From assembly GCA_018873245.2 (NCBI GenBank), contig JAEMBT020000005.1, forward strand, positions 3,768,001 to 3,832,000: 64,000 nt of DNA, in the 5' to 3' direction. Positions 26,531 to 37,616 of the stretch are shown here, one piece after another. Both the position numbers and the translations under genes were made by a program. How positions within the stretch are numbered: position 1 is the first letter of the stretch; each line of letters begins with the position of its first letter. Below the pieces are notes generated by a model, which was given only the letters and a program-made list of their open reading frames with translations, had not been told where the DNA came from and made no database searches. The stretch comes from Archegozetes longisetosus. Taxonomy: Eukaryota; Arthropoda; Arachnida; Sarcoptiformes; Trhypochthoniidae.

Positions 26531-26977
26531 TGACTCTTAATACATGATTCACATTTCAATAAGATAAATATATATGTTGAAGCATAAATGATGCAATGAA
26601 TCACTGCCTATGTCAATACTCTAATTATTGGATCGTTTCGACAAAAATATTCAGTTTATTACTAGGGTTTGGCTCATAATTATATGAGTCAACTGTTTTG
26701 CCAAACTCTCATCATAGCATACGTTAAAAGTGTTAGCCATAACTTTCCGAACAAGGTTTAACTGTTATGATTATATTTTCCGAAAACCATTAATTCGAAA
26801 CTTGTATTTGTGAGCACATCTCAAAAATAATGTATATAAATCAAACCCAAAATCTTAAGAATTAAAAATGTTCAAATTGAAATAAAACAACTCCTCATAC
26901 ATTAGTAAAAGTTTTGAAAGTTACGGTCAAAAGACAAACTTTGGAATGTGATGGTCAACACTTCAGACATTAACATA

Positions 26978-27172
26978 ATATTGACAAAATTATATTTTGA
27001 CTTTTGAAACATTAGTTTTGTAAGATTTTGTTGAGTGAGTAAAAGTTGACTTTGAAACAAACTAATTTTGTTTATTACTAACTCATCAATATTTTGATAA
27101 AGTTGCAAAACTTTCATATTTGATTAGACTCTACGGCGACTTTTCTATCGATAGTTTTAAATGGATAACCCG
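26978..27172 (-). repeat. Dispersed repeat, copy B
   Basis: Reverse-complement partner of 22168-22357. A 71-codon frame (26902-27117, minus) runs through it, but the partner copy has a stop in the same frame and no family is recognised. I treat it as a repeat, not a gene. Confidence 0.65.
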
Positions 27173-28327
27173 TACTTTTTAGCACTAACCAAACTGAACT
27201 TAACCTAACAGCAAGTTTGGTGGAAACCTTTGCTCTATTTGGGGATCTATTAAGTTACTAATTGATTGCTCTATTGTGTAATTTGTTTATCTATTAGCAA
27301 CATTACTTAATTATTAAATAGTTTACAGTTTCAAGTTAAATAAAATCAAATTTTCAAACAAGATTGGGATGCATTCATTTATAGTTAAGTTACTTTTCGA
27401 CACTTAATGTGTGATCAGATCTATCTTAACGTGGACTTGAAAGAGCCATTCTGTGGCTTGTTTTTGACCAATCAACCAATAAGTGTTTTGCAACTCTAAA
27501 TCTTAAGTATTGCTATACGTCTGCAGCCATTAATTCAATGAATTAGATTTGATTTGAGAAAGACGTCAGTCTTAACAAAAATGCATAATAAGCCAAATAG
27601 AGATAACTTACAAATTACAAGTTGACAAGTATTGAGACATGAATTTTGCGATAAGTAAAACTTTGTCTCACATTAATCTGAATCTAAGGCAACCCTTAAT
27701 AGCCATATGTCTATCGTTTAAGTGTCAGTTTTTATCATCAAATTAATGAAAAGCAAAACTTTCAAAACTTTAATGAATAGATTTTTTACATATATTTTTT
27801 ATTCATTTGAGATTTTATTATTTTTAAACAACGAAAACTATACTATTTTAGTTTTAAGGCAAATAGTTTTCTTCTAACTAATTGAAAGTTATGGCTTTAG
27901 ATGTCAACTTTAATTTGACTAATAGGTTAAACTTTCGATAGACACAAACTCTTATGTTTAAACTGATTTATGAGAGATAACTTGTTTCTAATATTAAGCA
28001 AAAACTCAAATCAAATTAAAGCCAACTGAAAAGTTGCAATCAATATATGACTTATCAAAAGATACGCAACTAGTCAACAATGACAAGTTACTTTAAAGCA
28101 GTTTTTCTAATTTAGCAAATTTTAGCTAAACATTTAAATCTTAAGGGATGGTCAACTTGTCTCTGTAAACAAATGAAAGTGTAACCCTTCAAAAGCTTAG
28201 GTCATTATAGGATGACATTTTACCGAACATACCACTTCAATATTTAAAGTTAAGCCTTTATTGCTTTTTGAACAAGGAGTAAAACGTATGTTTGTTTCTA
28301 AAAGCAAATTAGTCATCCTTTAAAAAT
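27173..28327. other. Intergenic, nothing recognised
   Basis: AT-rich spacer before the decayed membrane-protein gene. No supported frame. Confidence 0.5.
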
Positions 28328-29372
28328 TGTTACATTGCTATTAAATGTTGTCTTTGTATTGACATTTGCCAGTCAAGTCATGGATCAAATTGGTTTATGT
28401 CGAAATCCATGGTTAGATTCCATAGCATATATAGCCGATAAGATTTATCCAGTAGCTGATACTGTCCGATTTTCAAAGACCATGAGTTTCCTCTGGCACT
28501 CAACAAAGCAAACCCATTGCTAAATGGTTTGAAGACTAGGGAAGCAGTCGTTTATATGTACACAACGGAAACGTGCATCCAATCGTCCAACTTGAACAAA
28601 CCTCAACAATAAGAAGTTTGTCATAGAAAAAACGTTCAATGGAACTAAAGTCATGGTATATGACGCTTGAGCACAAACTTGGAGAGATCCTCAAGAATAT
28701 AATTCGGACTATTATATCTCTGAAGCAAGAATTGACTGGAATCTACCGATCGATGCGATGTTCAAATATATGTCAACAGAGATGTATGTAGTAGGAGCTA
28801 AATATGCGGCCATCGATCACGTGAAAGTCTGTGACAACCCGAACAACTATGAAGATCCTTGCAATCCACGCACTACTGGTAGTACTGACAGTTTTAAGGG
28901 ATCAAAACTCGATCCCATCACTTGACTTTATTGGAGGCTACTTTAGGGACATAAAAATCTTTAAACAGTGATCTACTAAAGATAAAATTGTGGGCACAAA
29001 ACAAACGTATTTTTTCTAGTTTACTGAAGAATGTCAACCATCTACTAGTATTGATGTTCCTTTTAAATCTGGTTCTACTGATGGTGGCGGTTAACGACTA
29101 GAATAGAAGCGGTGTTTTAATAGTATCAATAATGATTGTTACCACTATTTCGCAGTTATCACCGTTACTTTGGTTGTTTTTGGTGTTGTGGTTTTCCTCT
29201 TAATGCATAAAAAGCAAACAGAAAATGGAATCATAAAGTCTGATACAGAAACCAATGAAGCGCCGACAGCTCCAAAGCCTAGTCAGAGCATTGTTGCCCT
29301 TAAGTCGAAGATTAGATCACCAGTCGCGTTCATGACTACACTTAAATCAACAGTTTCAATAGCGGTTAAATG
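28328..29372 (+). pseudogene. Decayed gene for a secreted/single-pass membrane protein of unknown family
   Basis: Protein-like segments appear in sequence but in changing frames. A signal-peptide-like start (LLNVVFVLTFASQVM) is followed by NPWLDSIAYIADKIYPVADT, then by KDHEFPLALNKANPLLNG in another frame. FVIEKTFNGTKVMVYD is followed by a stop, then by DYYISEARIDWNLPIDAMFK and KVCDNPNNYEDPCNPRTTG. After a probable intron come EECQPSTSIDVPFK, a stop-containing gap, and a frame (29170-29372) with a strong transmembrane helix (VTLVVFGVVVFLLM) and a basic tail. At least three frame changes and two in-frame stops make an active gene unlikely. I cannot name the family. It lies between DHRS7-like genes 1 and 2 on the opposite strand. 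Confidence 0.6.
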
Positions 29373-29779
29373 AACAACTAGTCAAACGAAGTCTAGATAG
29401 CCGGCCAATAAGTGAAGGCATTACACATACTTTAGAAGTTGAACTTTACCGAATTCTTTCAACTGTTCATTATAAGTGCATTATAGTGTACACTTGAATG
29501 CATTATAAAAAGTATTTGATAAAATTGCAGAGTTGTATTCCTGGCAATTGATTGCAATAAGTTTCTCATTGAAAAGTTGTGCCTTATTTGAAAATTTTTT
29601 CATTGTTTAATTAAGTCTTTGTTTAGTAAAATTGAGTAAATTTACTTAACTGATATAACTTTACATAAGTATGTTATAAACGAAGTATTCAAATTAAGCT
29701 AGTTTACAAAATGCTTGATTTGATTATTAAAAAAAACTTGTTAGAAATGTTAATTTGACATGAATTTAAGAAAAGCTGG
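29373..29779. other. Spacer between pseudogene and DHRS7-like gene 2
   Basis: About 400 bp of AT-rich sequence. Its end (from about 29742) already matches the sequence downstream of DHRS7-like gene 3. Confidence 0.5.
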
Positions 29780-31336
29780 TCACTTATGTCCTTCCCTAAG
29801 TCTAGCCATTCTTTCAGGAGTTGCATATATGGGAAATAATTTTCTGGTTATAGTGGGAAAATATTGAGACATGTAGTGCAGTGTTAAAACGGGCTGTACT
29901 GAAATCCACGCCTCGTCAATACGATTAGCCATTGCTATAGCCATCAGATGAGCACATCGAGAGGTCGCCATTCTATTGAAATCTTTGCCGTGTGTCCCTG
30001 AAGCAATTTGATCTTTTTGACCAGTAAATGCATTTTCGAGAATACGAGAGAAAACAGGTCCGGGACAAATCATTGATACTCCAATTCCTTTACTCTGATT
30101 TTCTGTTCGAAGACACTCGAAATAGCCGTGTAATGCATGCTTTGATGCCGTGTATGTGGCAGAGTTTGGAACACCTTAATTGTCAAATTATCGTTCTAAC
30201 CGACCAAATCTAATTAATGGTATTTAACTCATACCTAATTTTCCTGCAGTACTACTCGTCACTACAAACTGTCCCTTAATGTTATTTTCCAGAAAATATC
30301 TCAAAGCTATTCGCGTCAGATTAATCAAACCGAAAACATTGATGTCAAACATTTCTTTATCGACTTCGATATCGATATCTTGAAAACTTGCTCTTTGACT
30401 GCGACCCGCATTATTCACAAGAATATCGAGCTGTCGAGATAACAACGAATCTTAATTATTAATAAGTCACATAAGTTTAATGCAATCAGTTTTATCTGGT
30501 GTTTATCTAAATTGAATAAAAAACTTAATAGACTAATTGAAGACCTTTTTGAAGTGATTGATGACATGATTGAAGTGCTTTTGATGTTCCTCAAAATTCT
30601 TGATATCAAAACGAACAATAAAGACGTCGCTCTCTTCCAACTGCCCGCACACTAAACAGTCAAATAGTTTATTAAAAGTCGATTAAAAGTTAGTGAAAAG
30701 TTAGTGAAATCAATTTTGATATTGTAAACTCACAAATGCACTGTTTTTTGACCTGTTCAAGTCTTTGTTGATTAGTTCCCGACAGAACTAACTTAACGCC
30801 TGCAGTCGCTAATAAATAGGCCAACGATTCGCCGATACCTTAAAGTCGAAAACAATATTATTTGCATTAAAGTTCATTATTCAACCATTTTATCAATCGG
30901 TTCACAATTAAGTTGAAAAGTATGTCAACAATTAATTCATAGTAAATAATGAATGCATTACCAGAAGAGGCGCCTGTAATCCAAACAACTTTTCCCTTAA
31001 GATCGTCTGAAACAACAGTTTTGTTAAATTGTAATTAATCTCAAATTAAATAACTTTCAAATTATTCAATGACTTTAACTTAATTTAGGCTAAAATCTTA
31101 ATGAATAACAAATAAAAAAGTTGTGTTTGAGTTAATAACTATTTGACTGATTTATTGGATGTAAACAATTGAACTAAAAGTTATCAAATCAATGAATGGA
31201 TTGAAGACATACTTATGGAGTGTCCAAACTTTTCAGACCATAGAAGTTGTAAATCGCAATCGAGTCTTGAAAATAACCAAATAATTAGTAAAGAAGTTAA
31301 AAAAAATAATATTAAGTTGATGATTAAATCGAGCAT
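29780..31336 (-). CDS. DHRS7-like short-chain dehydrogenase/reductase, gene 2
   Basis: Exons in gene order are 31336-31213, 31006-30962, 30838-30734, 30651-30545, 30430-30235 and 30174-29780, all GT-AG and in phase, giving 323 residues. The hydrophobic N-terminal anchor (INLILFFLTSLLIIWLF) is followed by the cofactor motif ITGASSGIG. Then come LDILVNNAGRSQR, the catalytic serine in TSSTAGKLG, the active-site YTASK, and MICPGPV near the C terminus. The end is MATSRCAHLMAIAMANRIDE. Family knowledge: SDR enzymes oxidise or reduce alcohols and ketones with NAD(P)(H); DHRS7 members are ER-anchored. The substrate is unknown. It lacks the longer C terminus of gene 1 and joins exons that gene 1 splits. 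Confidence 0.92.
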
Positions 31337-32596
31337 TCTTCTTGTTTATGTCGAGTAACAAAACAAAATATCAACTATTTCGTCAATTTTTATTTAGAAT
31401 TAAGTGTTTGAAACGATCGCGTTTATCGGTATAAAAGCTGCAACAAATCACAAAACTAGACTTTGAATCAATTAACGATAAAAAGTGTTAAAAGCTATAG
31501 ACTTAGTCAGTTATAAGATTAGTGTTAAGAGTTTATATAAAAATATCTGTTCATATGTAATGTTTGAATAAAAGGAAATACATATAACGTACATGTAACA
31601 TATAATACGTAACATTAGTATATAATATGTTATATATATTGTTGGACTTTAACAGTTCCTCATTCATTTTCATAAACATAGGTTTATCGAGACTCTTATC
31701 TACTTTTACATTCTTCAGACACTTATTTACTTATTTATCTTATGAACCTTAAGCGTACCAAACCTTACGTTTCAACTTAGTTTAACTCAACACCTGCTCT
31801 CATCTGTTAAACTCTCCCAATACTACTCACTGATTGGTATCAGTTTGATCATGTGTTTGTCTCATTCGGTATCGTATCGGTCGATGCTAGTCTCCGTACT
31901 AGTGCGACACACTGAGACAAGTAGCAAACTCTATCGTAGATACAGTGTTTTTAAGGTTACTCGCCTATGTGTGTCCCACTAATACGTGTATTAGTTGGCC
32001 TCTAACGGTGCTGCCATCCTATTGAACTAGTTAAAGTATTTAGCAGCTACGTTCACAAAGTTATTTAAGTGAGGACTAGCATCGTCTCATACGTTTATCT
32101 TTACGGCTTTCGCCTGCTTTCAGTCTATTACTAGCTTATGGGAGTAACATGTGCTGCACTGCCTCCAAGTGGCAAAGCATAAAAACTTCGATTCAGGTAC
32201 AAAAAGTGACGAATTTCGATTCGGGCGCACGAAGCCTGAAACTCAAGTGGGGATCAAGTACCATATTCATTTCGATTAAATAGTAATTTTCCATCAAAAC
32301 CTATTGCGAAACAGTTCTAAACTTGAATGATAACCTATTATCACATTATACTGACAAAATTTCATAGTGAAAAATACAGAACTTTTTGCGCCAAATTAGT
32401 GACAGACTTGAGTTGAGAACTTGTGGGTGCTCGCGTGCAGCCTCTTACCTAACCCTAACTAAGTTAATCTTATACATTGGTATTGTTATCAATTGTGTTA
32501 AGTTGGTTAGGTTAGGTAGGGATTTGGCACACAGTATTCTTGTAAGTCAACTAATCTGCTGACTTACTAAACTCAATGTGGAGCGGATCCCGTGTA
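31337..32596. other. Upstream flank of DHRS7-like gene 2 (diverged part of the duplication)
   Basis: No gene. The sequence is alignable with 36359-37660 but with many substitutions and indels. It includes a foldback hairpin at 32446-32521 made of CCTAACCCTAAC-type arms. Confidence 0.6.
32446..32521. repeat. TTAGG-like hairpin, copy 1
   Basis: CTTACCTAACCCTAACTAAG is imperfectly complementary to the sequence around GTTGGTTAGGTTAGGTAGGG. The same structure occurs at 37539-37616. It resembles a foldback element end rather than a telomere array, as the motif is not tandem. Confidence 0.55.
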
Positions 32597-33272
32597 TGGT
32601 CGTTGACAAAAATGACTTACTCGATTTTTAGGGTTTTCTAGTAGTAAAAATCAATGGATTTTGATGGCAACTTTTTTATAGACTAAACATTGAGAAGAAC
32701 ATTATGTTAGGTTGGCGTCGATTCCTTGTGAGCCTTCTAAGACAGGTGAGTTATTCAAATACTGTCAAAGAAATTGGGCTATAATATTTTAATTCTGGTG
32801 AGTGGACACTAAACTAGATGAAAAATGGTTAGACACGTGCATTTTTGTTTCACTCAAATATCGTTTGTCCAACAACTACAGACCTAAAGGCTCGAAAAGT
32901 TGATTTTTCAAAAAAAAAATCATAACTTTTCTATCTGAAAGAATAAAATTATGATCTCAACAACATAATGTAGGTAATTTGAATATTTATCAAGAAGTTT
33001 TACTAAAATTTTATATTATACTAAATATAGTTATAATATCGTCTGATTTATAATCTTGCATATTAGATCACGTAAGGTAATATTTATTCGACCCTTGACA
33101 AAGTTTAGTTAGCCCTAAAAAAGGCTGTTTGAATCAAAATTTAACTTAGTATCGAGTGACATTTCTATCTCTACAAATAACTTTCTGCATTCCCACTGGC
33201 ATGGAATGATTCAAAACAGTCAAAAAAAACTTACAGATCTTTTACCGGGTAGGTCATTTTTGTCAATGACTG
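32597..33272. mobile_element. Tc1/mariner-like element remnant (676 bp)
   Basis: The left end GGTCGTTGACAAAAATGACT and the complement of the right end AGGTCATTTTTGTCAATGAC pair over about 27 bp. Both ends abut TA (32595-32596 and 33273-33274). No transposase frame survives. It lies just outside the duplicated unit, between DHRS7-like genes 2 and 3. Confidence 0.75.
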
Positions 33273-33599
33273 TACACCCTTACTTATGACCTCTATTTTT
33301 TAGAAAGGTATAAAAGTAATGTTTATTCATTGCATACCCAAAAACATGTGAAAATTTTGTGAAACCTATAATAAAACAATAGGTAGGGTAATTATGACTT
33401 TAAAGATTCCTTCTATTTTATGATAAAAACTTCATCACTTGAATGGCAACGACTTGAAGGATTTCATAGGAAAATCAAATGCTAAGATTAGACATAGAAA
33501 TAAAACTTTTTCTGGACTAAATTCAAATCAATTAAAGCAATGCTTACTGTAGAACTTGATAAGAAATGCTTAATCTAAACTAATTTGGAAAAAATAATC

Positions 33600-33656
33600 A
33601 ATTTGCCGAAAATTTTCTAATTATTGCCCTCCCAAACCGAAAATCTGATTATGGCA
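33600..33656 (+). mobile_element. hAT 3'-end relic
   Basis: GCCCTCCCAAACCGAAAATC followed by TGATTATGGCAGGG resembles the 3' end of the 24388-24993 element (GCTCCCCCAGACCAAAAAAG, then CTGGCTACGGCAGTG). The match is degenerate and the 5' end is not found. Confidence 0.45.
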
Positions 33657-33777
33657 GGGATTAAATTATTCAGAATATGTTTTTTAAAAGTTGGCTCAAA
33701 ATCATTATGTTAGACATGACTGTTTTGATTCATTTTCTAATTGTTACTCAAAAGGTTTATTATTTATAAAGTTTGAT

Positions 33778-34317
33778 AGGCAGAAGTTTAGTATATGGGC
33801 TGACGCTCCCAGGGAGGGTTGGGGTATCATTGGAAAGCTATTGTCGAGTAGTGTTGAGATATGAAGTATGAGATGTCTGAGGTAAGAGGTTAAAAAGTTA
33901 TGATGATATAAGTATGAATATTCCCATAGTAGCCTTTATAGAAAAATTTTTTATGAGTTTAAGCTACATATTTATGAAGTTAAAGTATGAATACCAGAGC
34001 GGGAGTCAGTAACGCGTCTCCGTAAGCCTAGTGGTCGCTCTTAGGGTTGTTAGGTTAGATTTGGTTCTACTAGGTTTTGGCTAGAATATATTTGTTTACG
34101 ATTGCTTATCCTCTGATTTTTAGTATTTTAATATTACAATAAGCCTTTGACTTTATAATGTGCTTCTATTGGCACATTCACTTTTTAATCTCTCATAACT
34201 TTTTAAACTTTGCTCTCAGACATCTGATATTTCATACTTTAACACTACTCGACAATAACTTTCTAATGATACCCCACACCTCCCTCGGGGCGTCAGCCCA
34301 TATACTAAACTGCAGCC
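33778..34317. mobile_element. Foldback element, 540 bp, with 7-bp target duplication
   Basis: Arms of about 130 bp are inverted. The left arm contains TTTAGTATATGGGCTGACGC and TATTGTCGAGTAGTGTT. The right arm contains GCGTCAGCCCATATACTAAA and AACACTACTCGACAATA. GTTTGAT occurs at 33771-33777 and 34318-34324, immediately outside the element. No coding frame is present, so it depends on a transposase from elsewhere. Confidence 0.85.
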
Positions 34318-34767
34318 GTTTGATTAAATAAAATATTAATTAATTGATTTGAATATTGGCCTAAAAAGATTAAGCTTGGTTTTTATGTCTAAGCTTAAGT
34401 GAATTGCATTTGATTTTCCTATTAATTTAACATATTATTTGGTAAGGGTGCGAGGCTTATATAGGCCGTATGCAATAGTCTTGGTTATGAAAATCGGAGT
34501 TATCGCGAAACGTTCACGTTTCCAAACCAGTGGTTAATGTCGACGTAACAGAAGATAATTCGACGTTTGCTTTAAATTAACTTCTGGTTAAACTTAACGT
34601 TAAGTATTGTAAAATCATAGTTTCTGTAACGGATGTTTTTGACCAGAAGTTAGAGGTAACTAAGAACTTGCATACCACCCATTATAAACTTATAACGAAG
34701 TACTTACAAGTAGGAAAGGTAACGGTTTACCAGTTTTACTCAGGTCCGCTCCACATTCACTAAATTT
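34318..34767. other. Spacer upstream of the second duplication copy
   Basis: AT-rich, without supported frames. No match to the sequence before copy 1 until 34768. Confidence 0.5.
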
Positions 34768-34807
34768 ATTAGAAATGTTAATTTGACGTAAATTTAAGAA
34801 AATATCA

Positions 34808-36358
34808 TCATTTACGTCCTTCCCTAAGTTTAGCTATTCTTTCAGGAGTTGCAAATATGGGAAATAATTTTCTGGTTATAGTGGGAAAATATTGAGACAT
34901 GTAATAGAATGATAAAATGGGCTGCATTGAAATCCACGCCTCGTCAATACGATTAACCATTGCTATAGCCATCAGATGAGCACATCGAGAGGTCGCCATT
35001 CTATTGAAATGTTTACCATGTATCCCTAAAGCAGTTTGATCTTTTTGACCAGTAAATGCATTTTCGAGAATACGAGAGAAAACAGGTCCGGGACAAATCA
35101 TTGATACTCCAATTCCTTTACTCTGATTTTCTGTTCGAAGACACTCAAAATAGCCGTGTAATGCATGCTTTGATGCCGTGTATGTGGCAGAGTTTGGAAG
35201 ACCTAAATTATCAAATCATTGCTCTAACTGACCAAATCCAATCATTTAACTCATACCTATCTTTCCTGCAATACTACTCGTCACTACAAACTGTCCCTTA
35301 ATGTTATTTTCCAGAAAATATCTCAAAGCTATTCGCGTCAGATTAATCAAACCGAAAACATTGATGTCAAACATTTCTTTATCCACTTCGATATCGATAT
35401 CATGAAAATTTGCTCTTTGACTGCGACCCGCATTATTCACAAGAATATCGAGCTGTCGAGATAACAACGAATCTTAATTATTAATAAGTCACATAAGTTT
35501 AATGCAATCAGTTTTATCTCGTGTTTATCTAAATTGAATAAAAAACTTAATAGACTAATTGAAGACCTTTTTGAAGTGATTGATGACATGATTGAAGTGC
35601 TTTTGATGTTCCTCAAAATTCTTGATATCAAAACGAACAATAAAGACGTCGCTCTCTTCCAACTGCCCGCACACTAAACAGTCAAATAGTTTATTAAAAG
35701 TCGATTAAAAGTTAGTGAAAAGTTAGTGAAATCAATTTTGATATTGTAAACTCACAAATGCACTGTCTTTTGACCTGTTCAAGTCTTTGTTGATTAGTTC
35801 CCGACAGAACTAACTTAACGCCTGCAGTCGCTAATAAATAGGCCAACGATTCGCCGATACCTTAAAGTCGAAAACAATATTATTTGCATTAAAATTCATT
35901 ATTCAACCATCTTATCAATCAGTTCACAATTAAGTTGAAAAGTATGTCAACAATTAATTCATAGTATATAATGAATGCATTACCAGAAGAGGCGCCTGTA
36001 ATCCAAACAACTTTTCCCTTAAGATCGTCTGAAACAACAGTTTTGTTAAATTGTAATTAATCTCAAATTAAATAACTTTCAAATTATTCAATGACTTTAA
36101 CTTAATTTAGGCTAAAATCTTAATGAATAACAAATAAAAAAGTTGTGTTTGAGTTAATAACTATTTGACTGATTTATTGGATGTAAACAATTGAACTAAA
36201 AGTTATCAAATCAATGAATGGATTGAAGACATACTTATGGAGTGTCCAAACTTTTCAGACCATAGAAGTTGTAAATCGCAATCGAGTCTTGAAAATAACC
36301 AAATAATTAGTAAAGAAGTTAAAAAAAATAATATTAAGTTGATGATTAAATCGAGCAT
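34808..36358 (-). CDS. DHRS7-like short-chain dehydrogenase/reductase, gene 3
   Basis: An intact duplicate of gene 2. Exons are 36358-36235, 36028-35984, 35860-35756, 35673-35567, 35452-35257 and 35202-34808, giving 323 residues. The first four exons encode the same protein as gene 2, with ITGASSGIG retained. Exon 5 differs at a few residues (TSSIAGKIG instead of TSSTAGKLG, FHDID instead of FQDID). The last exon differs at about 14 of its final 97 residues, in the part that in SDRs shapes the substrate-binding region. YTASK, NNAG and the serine motif are kept, so the enzyme should be active. The substrate is unknown; divergence at the C terminus suggests a changed preference. Confidence 0.92.
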
Positions 36359-36798
36359 TCTTCTTGTTTATGTCGAGTAACAAAACAAAATATCAACTAT
36401 TTCGTCAATTTTTATTTAGAATTAAGTGTTTGAAACGATCGCGTTTATCGGTATAAAAGCTGCAACAAATCACAAAACTAGACTTTGAATCAATTGACGA
36501 CAAAAGAAGTGTTATAGACTTAAGACTTATAGCGAGTTATGAGTATTAAGAATTTATATAAAAATATCTATCTGTATGTTATCTATCCATATGTTATCTG
36601 TCTATATGTTATATGTTCAAATAGAAACAAATATATGAAATGATTTATAAAAGTCAGACTGATTATAATACATTAAGTTCATATTTAAAAGCACTAAAAA
36701 GTTTAGTTATAACTTAGAAGTTAACTAACATAACTTTATGAATTAGCATTCACTTAAATCTTAGAGCCTTTTCATACTACACTATTTGATGTGTATGT

Positions 36799-36814
36799 TT
36801 CTCTCTTTTTTTTT

Positions 36815-36872
<58 letters not shown>
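36799..36872. repeat. (CT)n microsatellite
   Basis: More than 25 CT dinucleotides preceded by a T-rich run. It is absent from the corresponding flank of the other duplication copy, so it expanded after the duplication. Confidence 0.95.
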
Positions 36873-36879
<7 letters not shown>

Positions 36880-37538
36880 AGTATCATATACATAAATACG
36901 TTAATATATAACATAACATTATGCTATATATATTGTTGGACTTTAATATTTTCTCATTCTCTTCCGTAAACATAATTTTATCGGAATTTTTATCTACTTT
37001 TACATTCTTCAGACACTTATTTACTTATTTATCCTATGAATCGAAACGCGCACCAACCTTAAATCTCAACTTATTTTAACCCAACACCTGCTCTCGTCTG
37101 CTTAGCTCTCTCGATACTACGCACTAATTCTTATCGGCTTGATCGTGTATTTGTCTTATTCGGTAGTTCTGTCCTAACAGTCTGGATACTCTTTCCAGTC
37201 TATTGCCAGCTTATGAGAGCAACGTGTACTACGCTGCCTCCCAGTAGTAAAATACAAAAATTTCGGTTCAGGTACACAGTGACAAATTTCCATTTAGGCG
37301 CACAAAGCTTGAAACTCAGGTGAAACTCAGGTGAAACTCAGGCAAGGGTTACGTACCATATTCATTTCGATTAAATACATGCTTTTCCAGTAAAAACTAT
37401 TGCACAACAGTTTTAAACTTGAATTATAATTTACTATTACTTTATACTGACAAAATTTCATAGTGAAAAATACAGAACTTTTTGCGCCAAGTTAGCGACA
37501 GACTTGAATTGAGAACTTGTATTGGAGATGCTCACGCG

Positions 37539-37616
37539 CCTTACCTAACCCTAACTAGCCTAATCTTATACAGTGGTGTTGTTATCAATTGTGTTAAATT
37601 GGTTAGGTAAGGGGTT
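37539..37616. repeat. TTAGG-like hairpin, copy 2
   Basis: CCTTACCTAACCCTAACTAG pairs imperfectly with TTGGTTAGGTAAGGGG. Partner of 32446-32521. Confidence 0.55.

Larger units (their letters stand above)
29742..32575. repeat. Segmental duplication, copy 1 (partner 34768-37660)
   Basis: The unit starts TTAGAAATGTTAATTTGA and carries DHRS7-like gene 2 and about 1.2 kb upstream of it. Identity to the partner is uneven. About 30440-31470 differs at only some six positions, the last exon is roughly 92%, and beyond about 31480 similarity falls to roughly 80%, with indels. Percentages are by-eye estimates. Confidence 0.9.

Noticed and set aside
26289-26552. 87-codon minus-strand frame
   Set aside because: It crosses the border between the mariner-like element and repeat Y, so it is a chance fusion.
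28328-29372. Reading the broken membrane-protein gene as a normal multi-exon gene
   Set aside because: Most frame changes have no GT-AG pair nearby and several in-frame stops remain.
32440-32525. Possible telomere-repeat (TTAGG) tract
   Set aside because: The units are few, inverted and not tandem; a foldback hairpin explains them better.
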